The translations under genes and the position numbers were made by a program. From Rhodospirillales bacterium (GTDB taxonomy: Bacteria; Pseudomonadota; Alphaproteobacteria; Rhodospirillales; Defluviicoccaceae), in contig REES01000082.1 of NCBI GenBank assembly GCA_007694935.1, forward strand, positions 1 through 64,000: DNA of 64,000 nucleotides, given 5' to 3'. The notes beneath the pieces are model-generated. The model saw nothing but the letters and a program-made list of their open reading frames with translations, had not been told where the DNA came from and made no database searches. Positions 27,602-37,047 of this stretch are shown here, piece after piece; within the stretch, counting starts at the first letter, position 1; each line of letters starts with the position of its first letter.

Positions 27602-30334
27602 CTAGCGACGGGTGGCACGGCGGCGGGGCGCTCGGGTCTCAACCTCACTGCTGCTGTCGGCGGCCGTGGCCGAGCCGCTCCGGGACGACCTGCCCTTGCC
27701 GGTCGACTTGGAAGCCTTGCCACGGGCCGATGCCGGTGTGGCGGGATCAGCCTGCGCCGTGGCCGCCGACCGCTTTTTCGATGCTGCCGTCTTGCCGCGA
27801 CCACCCGCGCTACCGGTTCGGGACTCTTTCGCCGCCACGATCTCGACGGCGCGATCCAGGGTCAGGGTATCGGCATCGGTTCCCTTGGGCAGGGTCGCCC
27901 GGGTGGTGCCGTGGGCGACGTAGGGGCCGAACCGGCCCCGCCGCAGCACCACCGGCTTGCCGTCGGCGGGATGGGCCCCCAGGGTCCGTCCGGGCGGCTT
28001 CTTCCCCATGGCCTCGCCGATCAGGGTGATGGCGCGATTGAGGCCGATGCTGAGCACATCGTCATCCCCCTTCAGGGAAACCCACACATCGCCCATGTTG
28101 ATGAAGGGACCATATCGGCCAATTCCGGCGGTGATGGATTCTCCGGTTTCCGGATGCGTGCCGAGGGTTCGCGGCAGCGACAACAGCTTGAGGGCCGTGT
28201 CAAGGTCGATCTGTTCCGGTTCGGTACCGCGGTCGACGGAGACCCGCTTCGGCTTGGTCTTGCGCTTGCCCTCGCCTGTCGCCTCCCCGAGCTGAAGGTA
28301 GTACCCATAAGGGCCCTTCCGCAGGGTCACGGCAAGCCCGGTGGCCGGATCGGTGCCGAGGGTCTTGGGACCGATCTCCGCGGCCTTTGCGGTTTCGGCC
28401 TCGTCCCGGTTCATCGGCACCAGCGGCCGGGTGTAGCGGCAATCCGGATAGTTCGAACACCCGATGAAAGCGCCGAACTTGCCGATCTTGAGACTGAGCC
28501 GGCCCTCGTGACAGGCCGGACAGGCACGCGGATCGCTGCCGTCGGTATCCGGGAAGAAGTGTGGCCCGAGTCGCTGGTTGAGGGCTTCCAGAACGTCCTT
28601 GATGGCCAAGCCGCGGGTCTCCTCGACCGCGGTGCTGAAATCTCGCCAGAATTCCTGGAGAACATTCTTCCAGTCGATCCGCCCGGCGGAAACTTCGTCC
28701 AGCTTCGCTTCCATCTCGGCCGTAAACGTATAGGCCACGTAGCGTTCGAAAAAGCTGGTGAGAAACGCCGTGACCAGGCGCCCCCGGTCCTCCGGGATGA
28801 ACCGTTTGCTTTCCAGTCGGACGTACTGCCGATCCTGCAACACGCTGATGATTGACGCATAGGTGGAAGGCCGGCCGATCCCCAGTTCCTCCAACCGCTT
28901 CACCAGGCTCGCCTCGGTGAATCGGGGGGGCGGCTGGGTGAAGTGCTGTTCGGCATCGACCTTGAGCCGTTCCAGGTCCTGGCCGACACTGAGCTGAGGC
29001 AGGATCTGCCCCTCGCCATCCTCGTCACGGTCGGCGACGTCATCGCGTCCCTCCCGGTAAACCTTGAAAAAGCCGTCGAATGCAACGGTCGAGCCAGTGG
29101 CACGAAGGGTCACCTGCCGGTCGGGGGAAGCGATATCGACCGCAACCTGATCGAGGCGGGCGGATTCCATCTGGCTCGCCACGGTTCGCTTCCAGATCAG
29201 GGCGTAGAGCTTGGCCTGATCAGCATCGAGAAACCGCGCCATCTCGGCGGGGCGCCTCGCCACGTCGGTGGGCCGGATCGCTTCATGCGCCTCCTGCGCG
29301 TTCTTGACCTTGGTTTTGTAGACGCGCGGCGCCGACGGCAGATAGGGCGCGCCAAAGTCGCCTTCGATCAGAGCGCGGCACGCGCGCACCGCGTCCGGAG
29401 CCATCTGCACCCCGTCCGTCCGCATGTAGGTGATCAGGCCGACCGTCTCCCCGCCGACGGCAACCCCCTCATAGAGCCGCTGTGCCAGTTGCATGGTTCG
29501 GGTGGCACTGAAGCCGAGCTTGCGGGAGGCTTCCTGCTGAAGAGTCGAGGTGATGAAGGGCGGTGCCGGGTGGCGGCGCACCTGCTTGCGGTCGACTTTC
29601 GCCACCGCGAAGGTCCGCCGTTCCACCGCCGCCACCGCAGCCTTGGCGGCAGCTTCGTCAGGAAGATCGAACTTGTCGAGCTTGTTGCCGTCCAGATGGG
29701 TCAGGTTGGCGCTGACCCTGTGCTGGTCCGGGGTCTGGAACAGCCCCTTGACCGTCCAGTACTCGCGCGGGCGAAACTCCTCGATCTCCGTCTCACGCTC
29801 GCAGATCAGGCGCAGGGCCACAGACTGCACCCGCCCGGCCGACCGGCTGCCGGGAAGCTTCCGCCACAGCACCGGCGACAGGGTGAACCCGACAAGATAG
29901 TCCAGCGCCCGGCGGGCGAGGTACGCCTCCACCAGTTCCTGGTCCAACTCACGGGGCTGGGCGAACGCGGCGAGGATCGCATCGCGGGTGATCTCGTTGA
30001 ACACCACGCGCTTGATGTCGACGTTCTTTAGCGCTTTCCGACTTTCCAGGACGCGGGCGACGTGCCAGGAAATCGCCTCCCCCTCGCGGTCCGGGTCGGT
30101 GGCCAGGAACAGCCGTTCCGCGCCTTTCAGCGCCGAAGCAATCTCCTCGATGTGCTTGCGGGCCTTCGGATCGACCTCCCAGTCCATGGCGAAGTCGTTG
30201 TCGGGCTGCACCGAACCGTCCTTCGCGGGGAGATCGCGGACATGGCCATAGCTGGCGACGACCCGGAAGTCCTCCCCCAGGTATTTGTTGATCGTCTTGG
30301 CCTTGGCTGGTGATTCGACAACGACGACGTCCAT
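27602..30334 (-). CDS. topA: DNA topoisomerase I
   Basis: TopA relaxes negative supercoils by single-strand passage. The 910-residue protein begins with the TOPRIM domain (VVVESPAKAKTINKYLGEDF, then DPDREGEAISWH) and has the catalytic Tyr in LITYMRTDGV near residue 300. Four cysteines form a zinc finger near residue 600 (CPACHEG and CSNYPDC). At least three C-terminal repeats follow, each starting LGTDPATG, LGTHPETG or LGAHPADG, and then a Lys/Ser/Ala-rich tail typical of alphaproteobacteria. The ATG at 30334 is used because homology starts there, although the frame is open to 30430. Confidence 0.97.
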   Translation of the reverse strand: MDVVVVESPAKAKTINKYLGEDFRVVASYGHVRDLPAKDGSVQPDNDFAMDWEVDPKARKHIEEIASALKGAERLFLATDPDREGEAISWHVARVLESRKALKNVDIKRVVFNEITRDAILAAFAQPRELDQELVEAYLARRALDYLVGFTLSPVLWRKLPGSRSAGRVQSVALRLICERETEIEEFRPREYWTVKGLFQTPDQHRVSANLTHLDGNKLDKFDLPDEAAAKAAVAAVERRTFAVAKVDRKQVRRHPAPPFITSTLQQEASRKLGFSATRTMQLAQRLYEGVAVGGETVGLITYMRTDGVQMAPDAVRACRALIEGDFGAPYLPSAPRVYKTKVKNAQEAHEAIRPTDVARRPAEMARFLDADQAKLYALIWKRTVASQMESARLDQVAVDIASPDRQVTLRATGSTVAFDGFFKVYREGRDDVADRDEDGEGQILPQLSVGQDLERLKVDAEQHFTQPPPRFTEASLVKRLEELGIGRPSTYASIISVLQDRQYVRLESKRFIPEDRGRLVTAFLTSFFERYVAYTFTAEMEAKLDEVSAGRIDWKNVLQEFWRDFSTAVEETRGLAIKDVLEALNQRLGPHFFPDTDGSDPRACPACHEGRLSLKIGKFGAFIGCSNYPDCRYTRPLVPMNRDEAETAKAAEIGPKTLGTDPATGLAVTLRKGPYGYYLQLGEATGEGKRKTKPKRVSVDRGTEPEQIDLDTALKLLSLPRTLGTHPETGESITAGIGRYGPFINMGDVWVSLKGDDDVLSIGLNRAITLIGEAMGKKPPGRTLGAHPADGKPVVLRRGRFGPYVAHGTTRATLPKGTDADTLTLDRAVEIVAAKESRTGSAGGRGKTAASKKRSAATAQADPATPASARGKASKSTGKGRSSRSGSATAADSSSEVETRAPRRRATRR

Positions 30335-30369
30335 TCGCTCCGTCCGGATGGTGGAAAGCAGGATCGGGT

Positions 30370-31536
30370 TCAGCCGATCAGGGAAACCCGGTTGCCGGCG
30401 TGCCGTTCCAGCCGTCCCGCCAGTTCCCATTCGAGCAGCACCGCGGCGACGACGGCAGGCGACAATTGGCAGCTACGAACGATCTCGTCAACCGTGGCCG
30501 GCGCCGGCGACAGGGCCTCCGCGATCGCCGCCCGGACCTGCGGACCGCATTCAAGCTCGGGCATCCGCTCGGGAACCGCGCCCGGCGCGGTGTCCAGCGT
30601 ACCGCCGGGCTGCCGGTCGGCGACCCGGACCGGCGTTCCGGAATCCAGCGCGGGCAACGCGGGCAGGGCGCGAACGATGTCCTCGGCGGTTTCGGTGAGG
30701 ACGGCACCCTGACGGATCAAATCGTTGGCGCCGCGGGCGCGCGGGTCCAGCGGTGAGCCGGGGACCGCGAACACCTCTCGCCCCTGCTCCAGCGCCAGGC
30801 GGGCGGTGATCATGGAGCCGGAGCGAAGGGCTGCCTCCACCACCACCACGCCCAGGGCCGCCCCCGCGATCATCCGGTTGCGTCTCGGGAAATGGCGTGC
30901 CTGTGGCTGCGTTCCCGGCGGCATCTCGGAAATGACGGCGCCACCGCGATCGATGATGGCGCGATAAAGATCGCCGTTCTCCGCCGGATAGATCACGTCC
31001 GCCCCGCCGGCGACGGCGGCGACCGTGCCGGTGGGCAGAGCGGCCCGGTGGGCGGCGGTATCGATGCCGCGGGCGAGGCCGGATATCACGACGACACCGG
31101 CCTGGCCCAGTTCTGCGGCGAGGCGAGCGGCCATGCCGCGGCCGTTCACTGATGCGTTCCGGGTGCCGACCACGCCGATGATCGGCCGGGCGAGTACCGC
31201 GTGATCGCCCAGCACCGCGAGCAGCGGCGGCGCATCATCGACGTGGCCCAGCAGCGGCGGGTAGCCGGGTTCGCCGATGGCGACCAAGCGGGCACCGAGT
31301 GCGGCGAGCGCCGTCAGTTCCCGTTCGGCATCGGCCTTCGGGTAGGGGATCAAGGGGCGCGAGAGGCCGCCCCGGCGGGCAAGATCGGGCAGTGCGGCCA
31401 GGGCCTCGGCGGCAGACCCGAACCGCTCCATCAGTCGGCGAAAGGTCAGCGGTCCCACGTGATCGCTGCGGATCAGGCGGAGCCGGTGCAGCCGTTCTTC
31501 GTCGGTGATCTCAGTTTGGCTCATGGCCGCCACCAA
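30370..31536 (-). CDS. dprA: DNA-processing protein DprA
   Basis: DprA binds incoming single-stranded DNA and loads RecA during natural transformation. The 388-residue protein has an N-terminal SAM-like region, the Rossmann core with IGVVGTRNASVNGRG and VVISGLARGIDTAAHRAAL (about residues 130-175), FPRRNRMIAGAALGVVVVEA, and a C-terminal winged helix near 330-388. Start choice: GGAGGAGG is nine bases before a TTG at 31536, twelve before a GTG at 31533 and 21 before the ATG at 31524. The ribosome site therefore favours TTG; all three give nearly the same protein. Confidence 0.93.
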   Translation of the reverse strand: MVAAMSQTEITDEERLHRLRLIRSDHVGPLTFRRLMERFGSAAEALAALPDLARRGGLSRPLIPYPKADAERELTALAALGARLVAIGEPGYPPLLGHVDDAPPLLAVLGDHAVLARPIIGVVGTRNASVNGRGMAARLAAELGQAGVVVISGLARGIDTAAHRAALPTGTVAAVAGGADVIYPAENGDLYRAIIDRGGAVISEMPPGTQPQARHFPRRNRMIAGAALGVVVVEAALRSGSMITARLALEQGREVFAVPGSPLDPRARGANDLIRQGAVLTETAEDIVRALPALPALDSGTPVRVADRQPGGTLDTAPGAVPERMPELECGPQVRAAIAEALSPAPATVDEIVRSCQLSPAVVAAVLLEWELAGRLERHAGNRVSLIG

Positions 31537-31668
31537 GCAGTGTTCCTCCTCCCCACCTGGCTTCCGATCAATCCTTCACGGTCCCGTTGGTGATACGCCG
31601 ACTGCCCCGGCGTTGACCACAGGCTTTGCCAAACCGATGGCACGCGCCGCCAGCTTGCCGAGGCCGGT

Positions 31669-31953
31669 TCAGGCAACCCCGTCCCGGTCCCGGCGGGGCG
31701 GCAGCGGGTCGGAATCCCGTTCCTCGCCGAGGCTCATGATGCCGACACCCATACCGACGCTGCCAAAGGTCATGAACAGACCGAAGAACAACATGACGGA
31801 CGCCAGCAAGCCATGCCGCGACGTGGTGATCAGGGTGCCGAGGCCGGCAACGTCATAGTACAGAACCAGCGCGCCGAACAGCATGCCCCCCGCCGCCCCG
31901 GCAGCGAGATGCTTGAGTAGAAAGCCGATGGCATGACGGTGGACCGGCAGCAC
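31669..31953 (-). CDS. Small membrane protein of unknown function
   Basis: The predicted 94-residue product has two hydrophobic segments (LAAGAAGGMLFGALVLYY and VMLFFGLFMTFGSVGMGVGI) joined by a short loop (DVAGLGTLITTSRHG) and a charged C-terminal tail. Small proteins of this shape are common in alphaproteobacterial genomes; I know no function. GTG at 31953 is chosen because it follows GGAAAG and removes an arginine- and proline-rich leader. A TTG at 32025 overlapping the upstream CinA-like gene's stop is possible. Confidence 0.6.
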   Translation of the reverse strand: MLPVHRHAIGFLLKHLAAGAAGGMLFGALVLYYDVAGLGTLITTSRHGLLASVMLFFGLFMTFGSVGMGVGIMSLGEERDSDPLPPRRDRDGVA

Positions 31954-32021
31954 GGGCGTTGGCTTTCCAAGGTTACTGCAGAGCGAGATTGGGCGCCGTG
32001 GTTGCAGCGGCAACGCCACTT

Positions 32022-32774
32022 TCAAGGCTCGACCACAGGTTCCACCCCGATGGCACGAACGATGATCGCGATGTCAGTGACGGCAGCGTCCAGGCGCAGC
32101 GGATCGGTGCTGCGGGCGACCAAAGCGGTGCCCAGCCGGTTGTCGCGGACGAACGGGTAGCTGCCGATGCTCACCTCGGGGTGGTGCGCCTGAACCGTGG
32201 CCAGGGCCTCGGCGATGCTGCCTTCGGTGGCGAAGGCAGCGACCGTACGGGTGAGCAGCGGCCGGCCGCCTTCGAGCCGCGCCAACAGCCCTCCCACCAT
32301 CGCCTGCAGGATTCGTGGCACGCCCGGCAGCACGAACACGTTGCCGATGCGGAAGCCGGGGGCCTGGCTCACCGGGTTGTCGATCAGTTCGGCCCCGAGC
32401 GGCATGTCGGCCATGCGCAGGCGGGCCGGATTGAGGTCAGCCGGATCGTACTGACGTTGCAGCCGGCGCATGGCCTCGGCATGGCGGTGGAGCGGCAGGC
32501 CGAAGGCGCGGGCAATCGCCGCCGCGGTAATGTCATCGTGGGTGGGGCCGATGCCGCCGGTGGTGAAAACGTAATCCACCTGTGACCGGCAGGCGTTGAC
32601 GGCCCTGACGATGGCGTCCTCCCGGTCGGGGATTACCCGGGCTTCGACCACGCGGATGCCGGCCTGACCCAGCGCCTGGGCGAGGAACGCCAGGTTGGCA
32701 TCCTGGGTGCGGCCCGACAGGATCTCGTCGCCGATGAGCAGGACGCAGGCGGTAACGACCTTCGGTTCAGGCAT
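32022..32774 (-). CDS. CinA-like molybdopterin-binding domain protein
   Basis: This 250-residue protein has the MoaB/MogA-like fold: LLIGDEILSGRTQDANLAFL near the N-terminus and YVFTTGGIGPTHDDITAAAI near residue 70, followed by NVFVLPGVPRILQAM. It corresponds to the COG1058 part of CinA and lacks the C-terminal nicotinamide-nucleotide deamidase domain. In alphaproteobacteria such stand-alone proteins are often annotated as competence/damage-inducible; in related proteins this domain hydrolyses nucleotides such as ADP-ribose. It lies 45 bases downstream of fumC. Confidence 0.87.
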   Translation of the reverse strand: MPEPKVVTACVLLIGDEILSGRTQDANLAFLAQALGQAGIRVVEARVIPDREDAIVRAVNACRSQVDYVFTTGGIGPTHDDITAAAIARAFGLPLHRHAEAMRRLQRQYDPADLNPARLRMADMPLGAELIDNPVSQAPGFRIGNVFVLPGVPRILQAMVGGLLARLEGGRPLLTRTVAAFATEGSIAEALATVQAHHPEVSIGSYPFVRDNRLGTALVARSTDPLRLDAAVTDIAIIVRAIGVEPVVEP

Positions 32775-32819
32775 GCTTCCCCCAAGGGGCCGCGATGACG
32801 GCGCCGGTTGCGTCGCGTG

Positions 32820-34226
32820 TCACGACTCACGCGGCCCCAGCATCGCCTCCGGACGGACCCATTGATCGAACTGTTCGGGCGTCAGTAGGCCCAGCGCGAC
32901 GGCGGCTTCCTTCAGGGTGGTCCCGTCCGCGTGGGCCTTCTTGGCGATCTTGGCGGCGTTGTCGTAGCCGATGTGGGGGTTGAGGGCGGTGACCAGCATC
33001 AGCGACTGGTTGACGAGTTCAGCGATCCTGGTCCGGTTGGCCGCGATGCCGGTAACGCAGTTGCTGGTGAAACTGTCGGCGGCGTCGGCCAGCAACCGCA
33101 CCGATTGCAGCAGCGCGTTGATGATCACGGGCTTGAAGACGTTGAGCTCGAAGTGCCCCTGCGCCCCGGCGACGGTGATGGTGACGTGGTTGCCCATGAC
33201 CTGAGCGCACACCTGGGTGAGTGCCTCGCACTGGGTCGGATTGATCTTGCCCGGCATGATCGACGAGCCCGGCTCGTTGGCGGGCAGGATCAACTCGCCA
33301 AGACCGCTGCGGGGGCCCGAGGCCAGGAAGCGGATGTCGTTGGCGATCTTGTTGAGGGAGACCGCGACGACGTTGAGCGCACCCGACGCCTCCACCATGG
33401 CATCGTGGGCGGCCAGCGCTTCGAAGGTGTTTTCCGCCGGGACGAACGGCATGCCGGTGATGCGCGCGACCTCCCCCGCGAACGCTTCGGCAAAGCCCTT
33501 GCGGGCGTTGAGGCCGGTACCGACGGCGGTGCCGCCCTGGGCCAACTGCAGCACCCGCGGCAGCACGCCTTGAACACGGATGATCGCGTTGGCGAGCTGC
33601 TGGGCGTAGCCGGAGAACTCCTGCCCCAGGGTGAGCGGCGTCGCATCCTGGGTATGGGTACGGCCGATCTTGACGATATCCTTGAATTCCTCGGCCTTGG
33701 CGCCAAGCGCCAGGTGCAGGCCGCGCAGCGCCGGCAGCAGGCGGTTGTTGATCTCCTGCGCCGCGGCGATGTGCATGGCGGTGGGAAAGGTGTCGTTGGA
33801 GGACTGGCCGCGGTTGACGTCGTCGTTGGGATGGACCGGCGTCTTGCTGCCCACAGTGCCGCCCAACAGTTCGATGGCGCGGTTGGCGATCACCTCGTTG
33901 GCGTTCATGTTCGTCTGGGTCCCGGAGCCGGTCTGCCAGACCACCAAGGGGAAGTGGTCGGCGAGAGTGCCGTCGATCACCTCGTCGGCGGCGCGCACGA
34001 TGGCCTGACCGATCTCGTCGTCCAGCTCGCCAAGTGCCATGTTGGCGACGGCGGCGGCCTTTTTCTGCACGCCGAGGGCGCGGATCAGCGGTTCCGGCAT
34101 GCGCTCGGTGCCGATGCGGAAGTTCTGCAGCGACCGCTGGGTCTGCGCACCCCAGTAGCGATCGGCCGGCACGGCGATCTCGCCCATGCTGTCGGATTCG
34201 GCTCGGCTGGCGCGCTGTTCTTGCAT
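32820..34226 (-). CDS. fumC: Class II fumarate hydratase
   Basis: FumC interconverts fumarate and malate without an Fe-S cluster. The 468-residue protein carries the superfamily signature [15 protein letters not shown] near residues 318-332, the substrate segment [18 protein letters not shown] near 98 and the [14 protein letters not shown] stretch near 130. The ATG at 34226 has GGGAG seven bases upstream and removes five residues from the longest frame. Confidence 0.97.
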   Translation of the reverse strand: MQEQRASRAESDSMGEIAVPADRYWGAQTQRSLQNFRIGTERMPEPLIRALGVQKKAAAVANMALGELDDEIGQAIVRAADEVIDGTLADHFPLVVWQTGSGTQTNMNANEVIANRAIELLGGTVGSKTPVHPNDDVNRGQSSNDTFPTAMHIAAAQEINNRLLPALRGLHLALGAKAEEFKDIVKIGRTHTQDATPLTLGQEFSGYAQQLANAIIRVQGVLPRVLQLAQGGTAVGTGLNARKGFAEAFAGEVARITGMPFVPAENTFEALAAHDAMVEASGALNVVAVSLNKIANDIRFLASGPRSGLGELILPANEPGSSIMPGKINPTQCEALTQVCAQVMGNHVTITVAGAQGHFELNVFKPVIINALLQSVRLLADAADSFTSNCVTGIAANRTRIAELVNQSLMLVTALNPHIGYDNAAKIAKKAHADGTTLKEAAVALGLLTPEQFDQWVRPEAMLGPRES

Positions 34227-34346
34227 CACGCTCTCCCACACTGTGCCGGACCGCTGCCGCGGCGCCTTTGCATCAGAAAGGCAGCATCACGTGCCGACGC
34301 CAACCGCCCTCACGCTTTGCGGCGGCGGGCCGGCACGTGGCCGCGC

Positions 34347-34598
34347 TCACACGCGTTTCAGCAGCCCCACGACGAACAGCAAGACGATAGCGCCTATGGT
34401 GGCGGTGACAAGGGAGCCGATCAATCCACCTGCCTGAATGCCGGCAAAGGTGAACAGGAAGCCGCCGATGACGGCGCCGATCACGCCGACGACCATGTTT
34501 CCGAGCAAGCCGAAGCCGCCGCCCCGCATCAGGCGCCCGGCGATCCAGCCAGCGATCAGCCCGATGATCAAAAACAGTATGATTCCGACAGGGTCCAT
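34347..34598 (-). CDS. GlsB/YeaQ/YmgE-family stress membrane protein
   Basis: This 83-residue protein has three hydrophobic helices with the glycine-rich family pattern: GLIAGWIAGRLMRGGGFGLL, NMVVGVIGAVIGGFLF and a third helix ending in a basic KRV. Members are called transglycosylase-associated proteins and are often stress-induced, but no enzyme activity is established. GGAGG lies eight bases before the ATG, a strong ribosome site. Confidence 0.9.
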   Translation of the reverse strand: MDPVGIILFLIIGLIAGWIAGRLMRGGGFGLLGNMVVGVIGAVIGGFLFTFAGIQAGGLIGSLVTATIGAIVLLFVVGLLKRV

Positions 34599-34718
34599 GG
34601 ATGCATCCTCCTTCCGGGTGACCGACGCAGGTGTAGGTGCAACGGACGCGTCGGCACCATGGTAACAATCGGGAAGGCGTTGCGTTTCCAGGCTGACGGA
34701 TAACTTTTCGCGGTGGTC

Positions 34719-35243
34719 CTATGACTGGGGTTCAAGGCCGGCCCGGAATCGCTGCCAGTTGTGGACATAGTGCCGGGCGGCCTCGGCCGAGCGTTCGGTC
34801 TGCTCCGGCGTGACCGACTTGACCACCTTGCCGGGCGCGCCGAGGACAACGGAGCCGTCCGGGATCTCCCGTCCTTCCGGGATCACGGCCTTGGCACCGA
34901 CGATGCAGTTGCGCCCGATCCGCGCCCCGTTGAGGATGACACTGCCGATACCGATCAGGCTGCCGTCGCCGACGATGCACCCGTGGAGCATGGCCAGGTG
35001 GCCCACCGTGACGTTCGCTCCGATGGTGAGCGGATAGCCCGGATCCGTATGCAAGACGCAGTTGTCCTGGATGTTGGAGTTTTCGCCGATGACAATGGGT
35101 TCGTTGTCACCCCGCAGCACCGCGTGCCACCACACGCTCGCGTTGCGCTTGAGGATGACCCTGCCGATCACCACCGCGGTGGGCGCGATCCAGTAGTCAT
35201 CGGCTTCGGTTTCAACCCCCACACCATCCAGCGCGTATTTCAT
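34719..35243 (-). CDS. Gamma-class carbonic anhydrase-like protein
   Basis: This left-handed beta-helix protein of 174 residues is built of hexapeptide repeats ([43 protein letters not shown]). The three zinc-ligand histidines of gamma carbonic anhydrases are present at H65, H82 and H87. Many members of this YrdA/PaaY-like branch show weak or no anhydrase activity, so the reaction is tentative. GAGGA five bases upstream fixes the ATG at 35243; the frame extends further upstream without support. Confidence 0.88.
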   Translation of the reverse strand: MKYALDGVGVETEADDYWIAPTAVVIGRVILKRNASVWWHAVLRGDNEPIVIGENSNIQDNCVLHTDPGYPLTIGANVTVGHLAMLHGCIVGDGSLIGIGSVILNGARIGRNCIVGAKAVIPEGREIPDGSVVLGAPGKVVKSVTPEQTERSAEAARHYVHNWQRFRAGLEPQS

Positions 35244-35325
35244 TGGAGTCCTCATCCCGGTGACGTCAGCATGGTAGCGGCAGGCGATCGGGGCTGAGCC
35301 CTGCCGGGCGCGGCTGCCGATCCGG

Positions 35326-35766
35326 CTACCAGGAGCCGGTGTTCGCCATGCTCGCCCACGGCTCCCGCGGCGGCAGGGCCTCCCCCGTCTGCAGAAGCTC
35401 GATGGAAATGCCGTCGGGCGAGCGCACGAAGGCCATGCGGCCGTCACGCGGCGGCCGGTTGATGGTCACACCACCATCGCGGAGGCGCTGGCAGGCGGCG
35501 TAGATGTCATCGACCCGGAAAGCAAGGTGGCCGAAGTTGCGGGCGCCGGAGTACGCTTCCGGGTCCCAGTTGTAGGTGAGTTCCAGCATCGGCGCCTGCT
35601 CGGCCTGGGCCCTGTCGACATCTTCCGGTGCTGCGAGAAAAATCAGGGTGAAGCGCCCCTTTTCACTCTCGGTACGACGGATCTCTCTCAGGCCGAGCTT
35701 GTCGCAATAAAAATCGAGGCTCGCGTCCACGTCGCTGATGCGCACCATGGTATGAAGATACTTCAT
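35326..35766 (-). CDS. gloA: Lactoylglutathione lyase (glyoxalase I)
   Basis: GloA converts the methylglyoxal-glutathione hemithioacetal to S-lactoylglutathione. The 146-residue protein has the two paired beta-alpha motifs and all four metal ligands: H5, E62, H80 and E123. [20 protein letters not shown] at the N-terminus and [14 protein letters not shown] at the end are typical of the nickel-type bacterial enzyme. The active site is intact. Confidence 0.95.
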   Translation of the reverse strand: MKYLHTMVRISDVDASLDFYCDKLGLREIRRTESEKGRFTLIFLAAPEDVDRAQAEQAPMLELTYNWDPEAYSGARNFGHLAFRVDDIYAACQRLRDGGVTINRPPRDGRMAFVRSPDGISIELLQTGEALPPREPWASMANTGSW

Positions 35767-35932
35767 GGATCAGCTCCTTTCCCGTGGTCTGCCCCCGGCA
35801 ACCGCTTGGGCCTGAGGTAGCACCGGTGCGGCAGGCCGGCAACCGGCAACGGGAGACGACGCATCCCTCCAGTCACATGGAAGGGCTCGACACAAGCCCC
35901 TGCGGCGAACAGTACCCTGGTTCGGGATCCGC

Positions 35933-36841
35933 TCAGCGCCAGCAGCCGATGCGGGCAACGAACGGCCGGGCTCGGGCGAGCAGGTCTGTCCCGTCGGTGG
36001 CGGCGGCAACGGCAGCACCACCGGTGCTTCCGAACGGCACGTGATGGGTGCGCAGGAATGCCATGGCCGTGTCGCTCGGGACTGCGAAGCCTACGTTGCG
36101 AACGATCTCGCCGGTTCGGCGGTACACGCCAGGGGTGTTGATGGAAGCAAACACCACGCCGATGACGTTGCCGCTCCCGTCCAGGAGGGGGCCGCCGCTG
36201 TTGCCGCGTCGCACATCAGCGCGGAAGCGGATCACCCGGAAGGTCGGGGTGAGTTGCTCCATGCCGACCGCCTGTCCGTTGGTCAGCAAGGGGCGGATCG
36301 GGGCGATACCCTGGTCAGGATAGCCGACCAGGGCCACGGCGCCGGCGATCGAGCGGCTGCTGGCGAACCGGGCCACCGCGGCCGGCGTCAGGTCGACGTG
36401 CAGCAGAGCGAGATCGTTTCCGCTTTTGGTAGCCACCACCCGAGCAGCCGCGGATTCGCCGGACGTGGATGAGACCGAGACGACCTCACAGTTGCCGATC
36501 ACATGATGGTTGGTGAGCACCCAGCCGTCGCGATTGACGAAGAAGCCCGTCCCGATGCCATGCAGACGCTTGCCCGGTGCCACCGACGGCGAGGGATCGG
36601 TCAGCGCCCGCCTGATGTAGGCACGCCGGGCGGCTTCGATCTCGGCGGCTTCGGCGTCGGAGACGATGCGGCCCTGGCAGCGATCCCGCCGGGTCTTCTG
36701 GACGACATTCCGCTCGGGATCGTGGCAGTTGACGATCAAAGCGGTGGGATCGGCGGCCAGCGCCGCCCGGTCGCCCGGCCACACCGACGGTCCCGCGAGG
36801 ATCAGGGCGACAAGTACGCCAAAGAGCAATCGGGCCATCAT
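35933..36841 (-). CDS. Trypsin-like serine protease, exported
   Basis: This exported S1-family protease has 302 residues from the ATG at 36841, or 346 from an ATG at 36973 that has GAGG four bases upstream. The shorter form begins with a normal signal peptide (LLFGVLVALILAG, cleavage after ALAA). The catalytic triad is complete: H113 in VLTNHHVIG, D143 in SGNDLALL and S215 in RRGNSGGPLLDG. There is no PDZ domain, so it is not a standard DegP/HtrA. One Cys at each end (VNCHD, IGCWR) could form a disulfide. It is divergent from thrS. Confidence 0.82.
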   Translation of the reverse strand: MMARLLFGVLVALILAGPSVWPGDRAALAADPTALIVNCHDPERNVVQKTRRDRCQGRIVSDAEAAEIEAARRAYIRRALTDPSPSVAPGKRLHGIGTGFFVNRDGWVLTNHHVIGNCEVVSVSSTSGESAAARVVATKSGNDLALLHVDLTPAAVARFASSRSIAGAVALVGYPDQGIAPIRPLLTNGQAVGMEQLTPTFRVIRFRADVRRGNSGGPLLDGSGNVIGVVFASINTPGVYRRTGEIVRNVGFAVPSDTAMAFLRTHHVPFGSTGGAAVAAATDGTDLLARARPFVARIGCWR

Positions 36842-37047
36842 GGCCAGCCGTCCCGCAGTTGTAAGTTTTAATCTGGCCGCAAACCGGGTCCGGAGCAAGG
36901 CGGTGGATCGGGGTGACCGCGGGGCCGGGTCGCTTGGCAGGTCACCATGTTCTTGACTGATCGTGCCAGTCATCCTACCTCGGCCACTCTGACAGGGCTT
37001 GACACAGCCGTCTCTGTCACGACTCCCTCACACGAACCGGTGGAACG

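Noticed and set aside
24527-28855. A 1442-codon open frame on the plus strand
   Set aside because: It lies antisense to the S41 protease, rnr and topA. Its product is Arg/His/Gly-rich without domains, whereas the minus-strand frames encode intact known proteins. High GC leaves the opposite frame free of stops.
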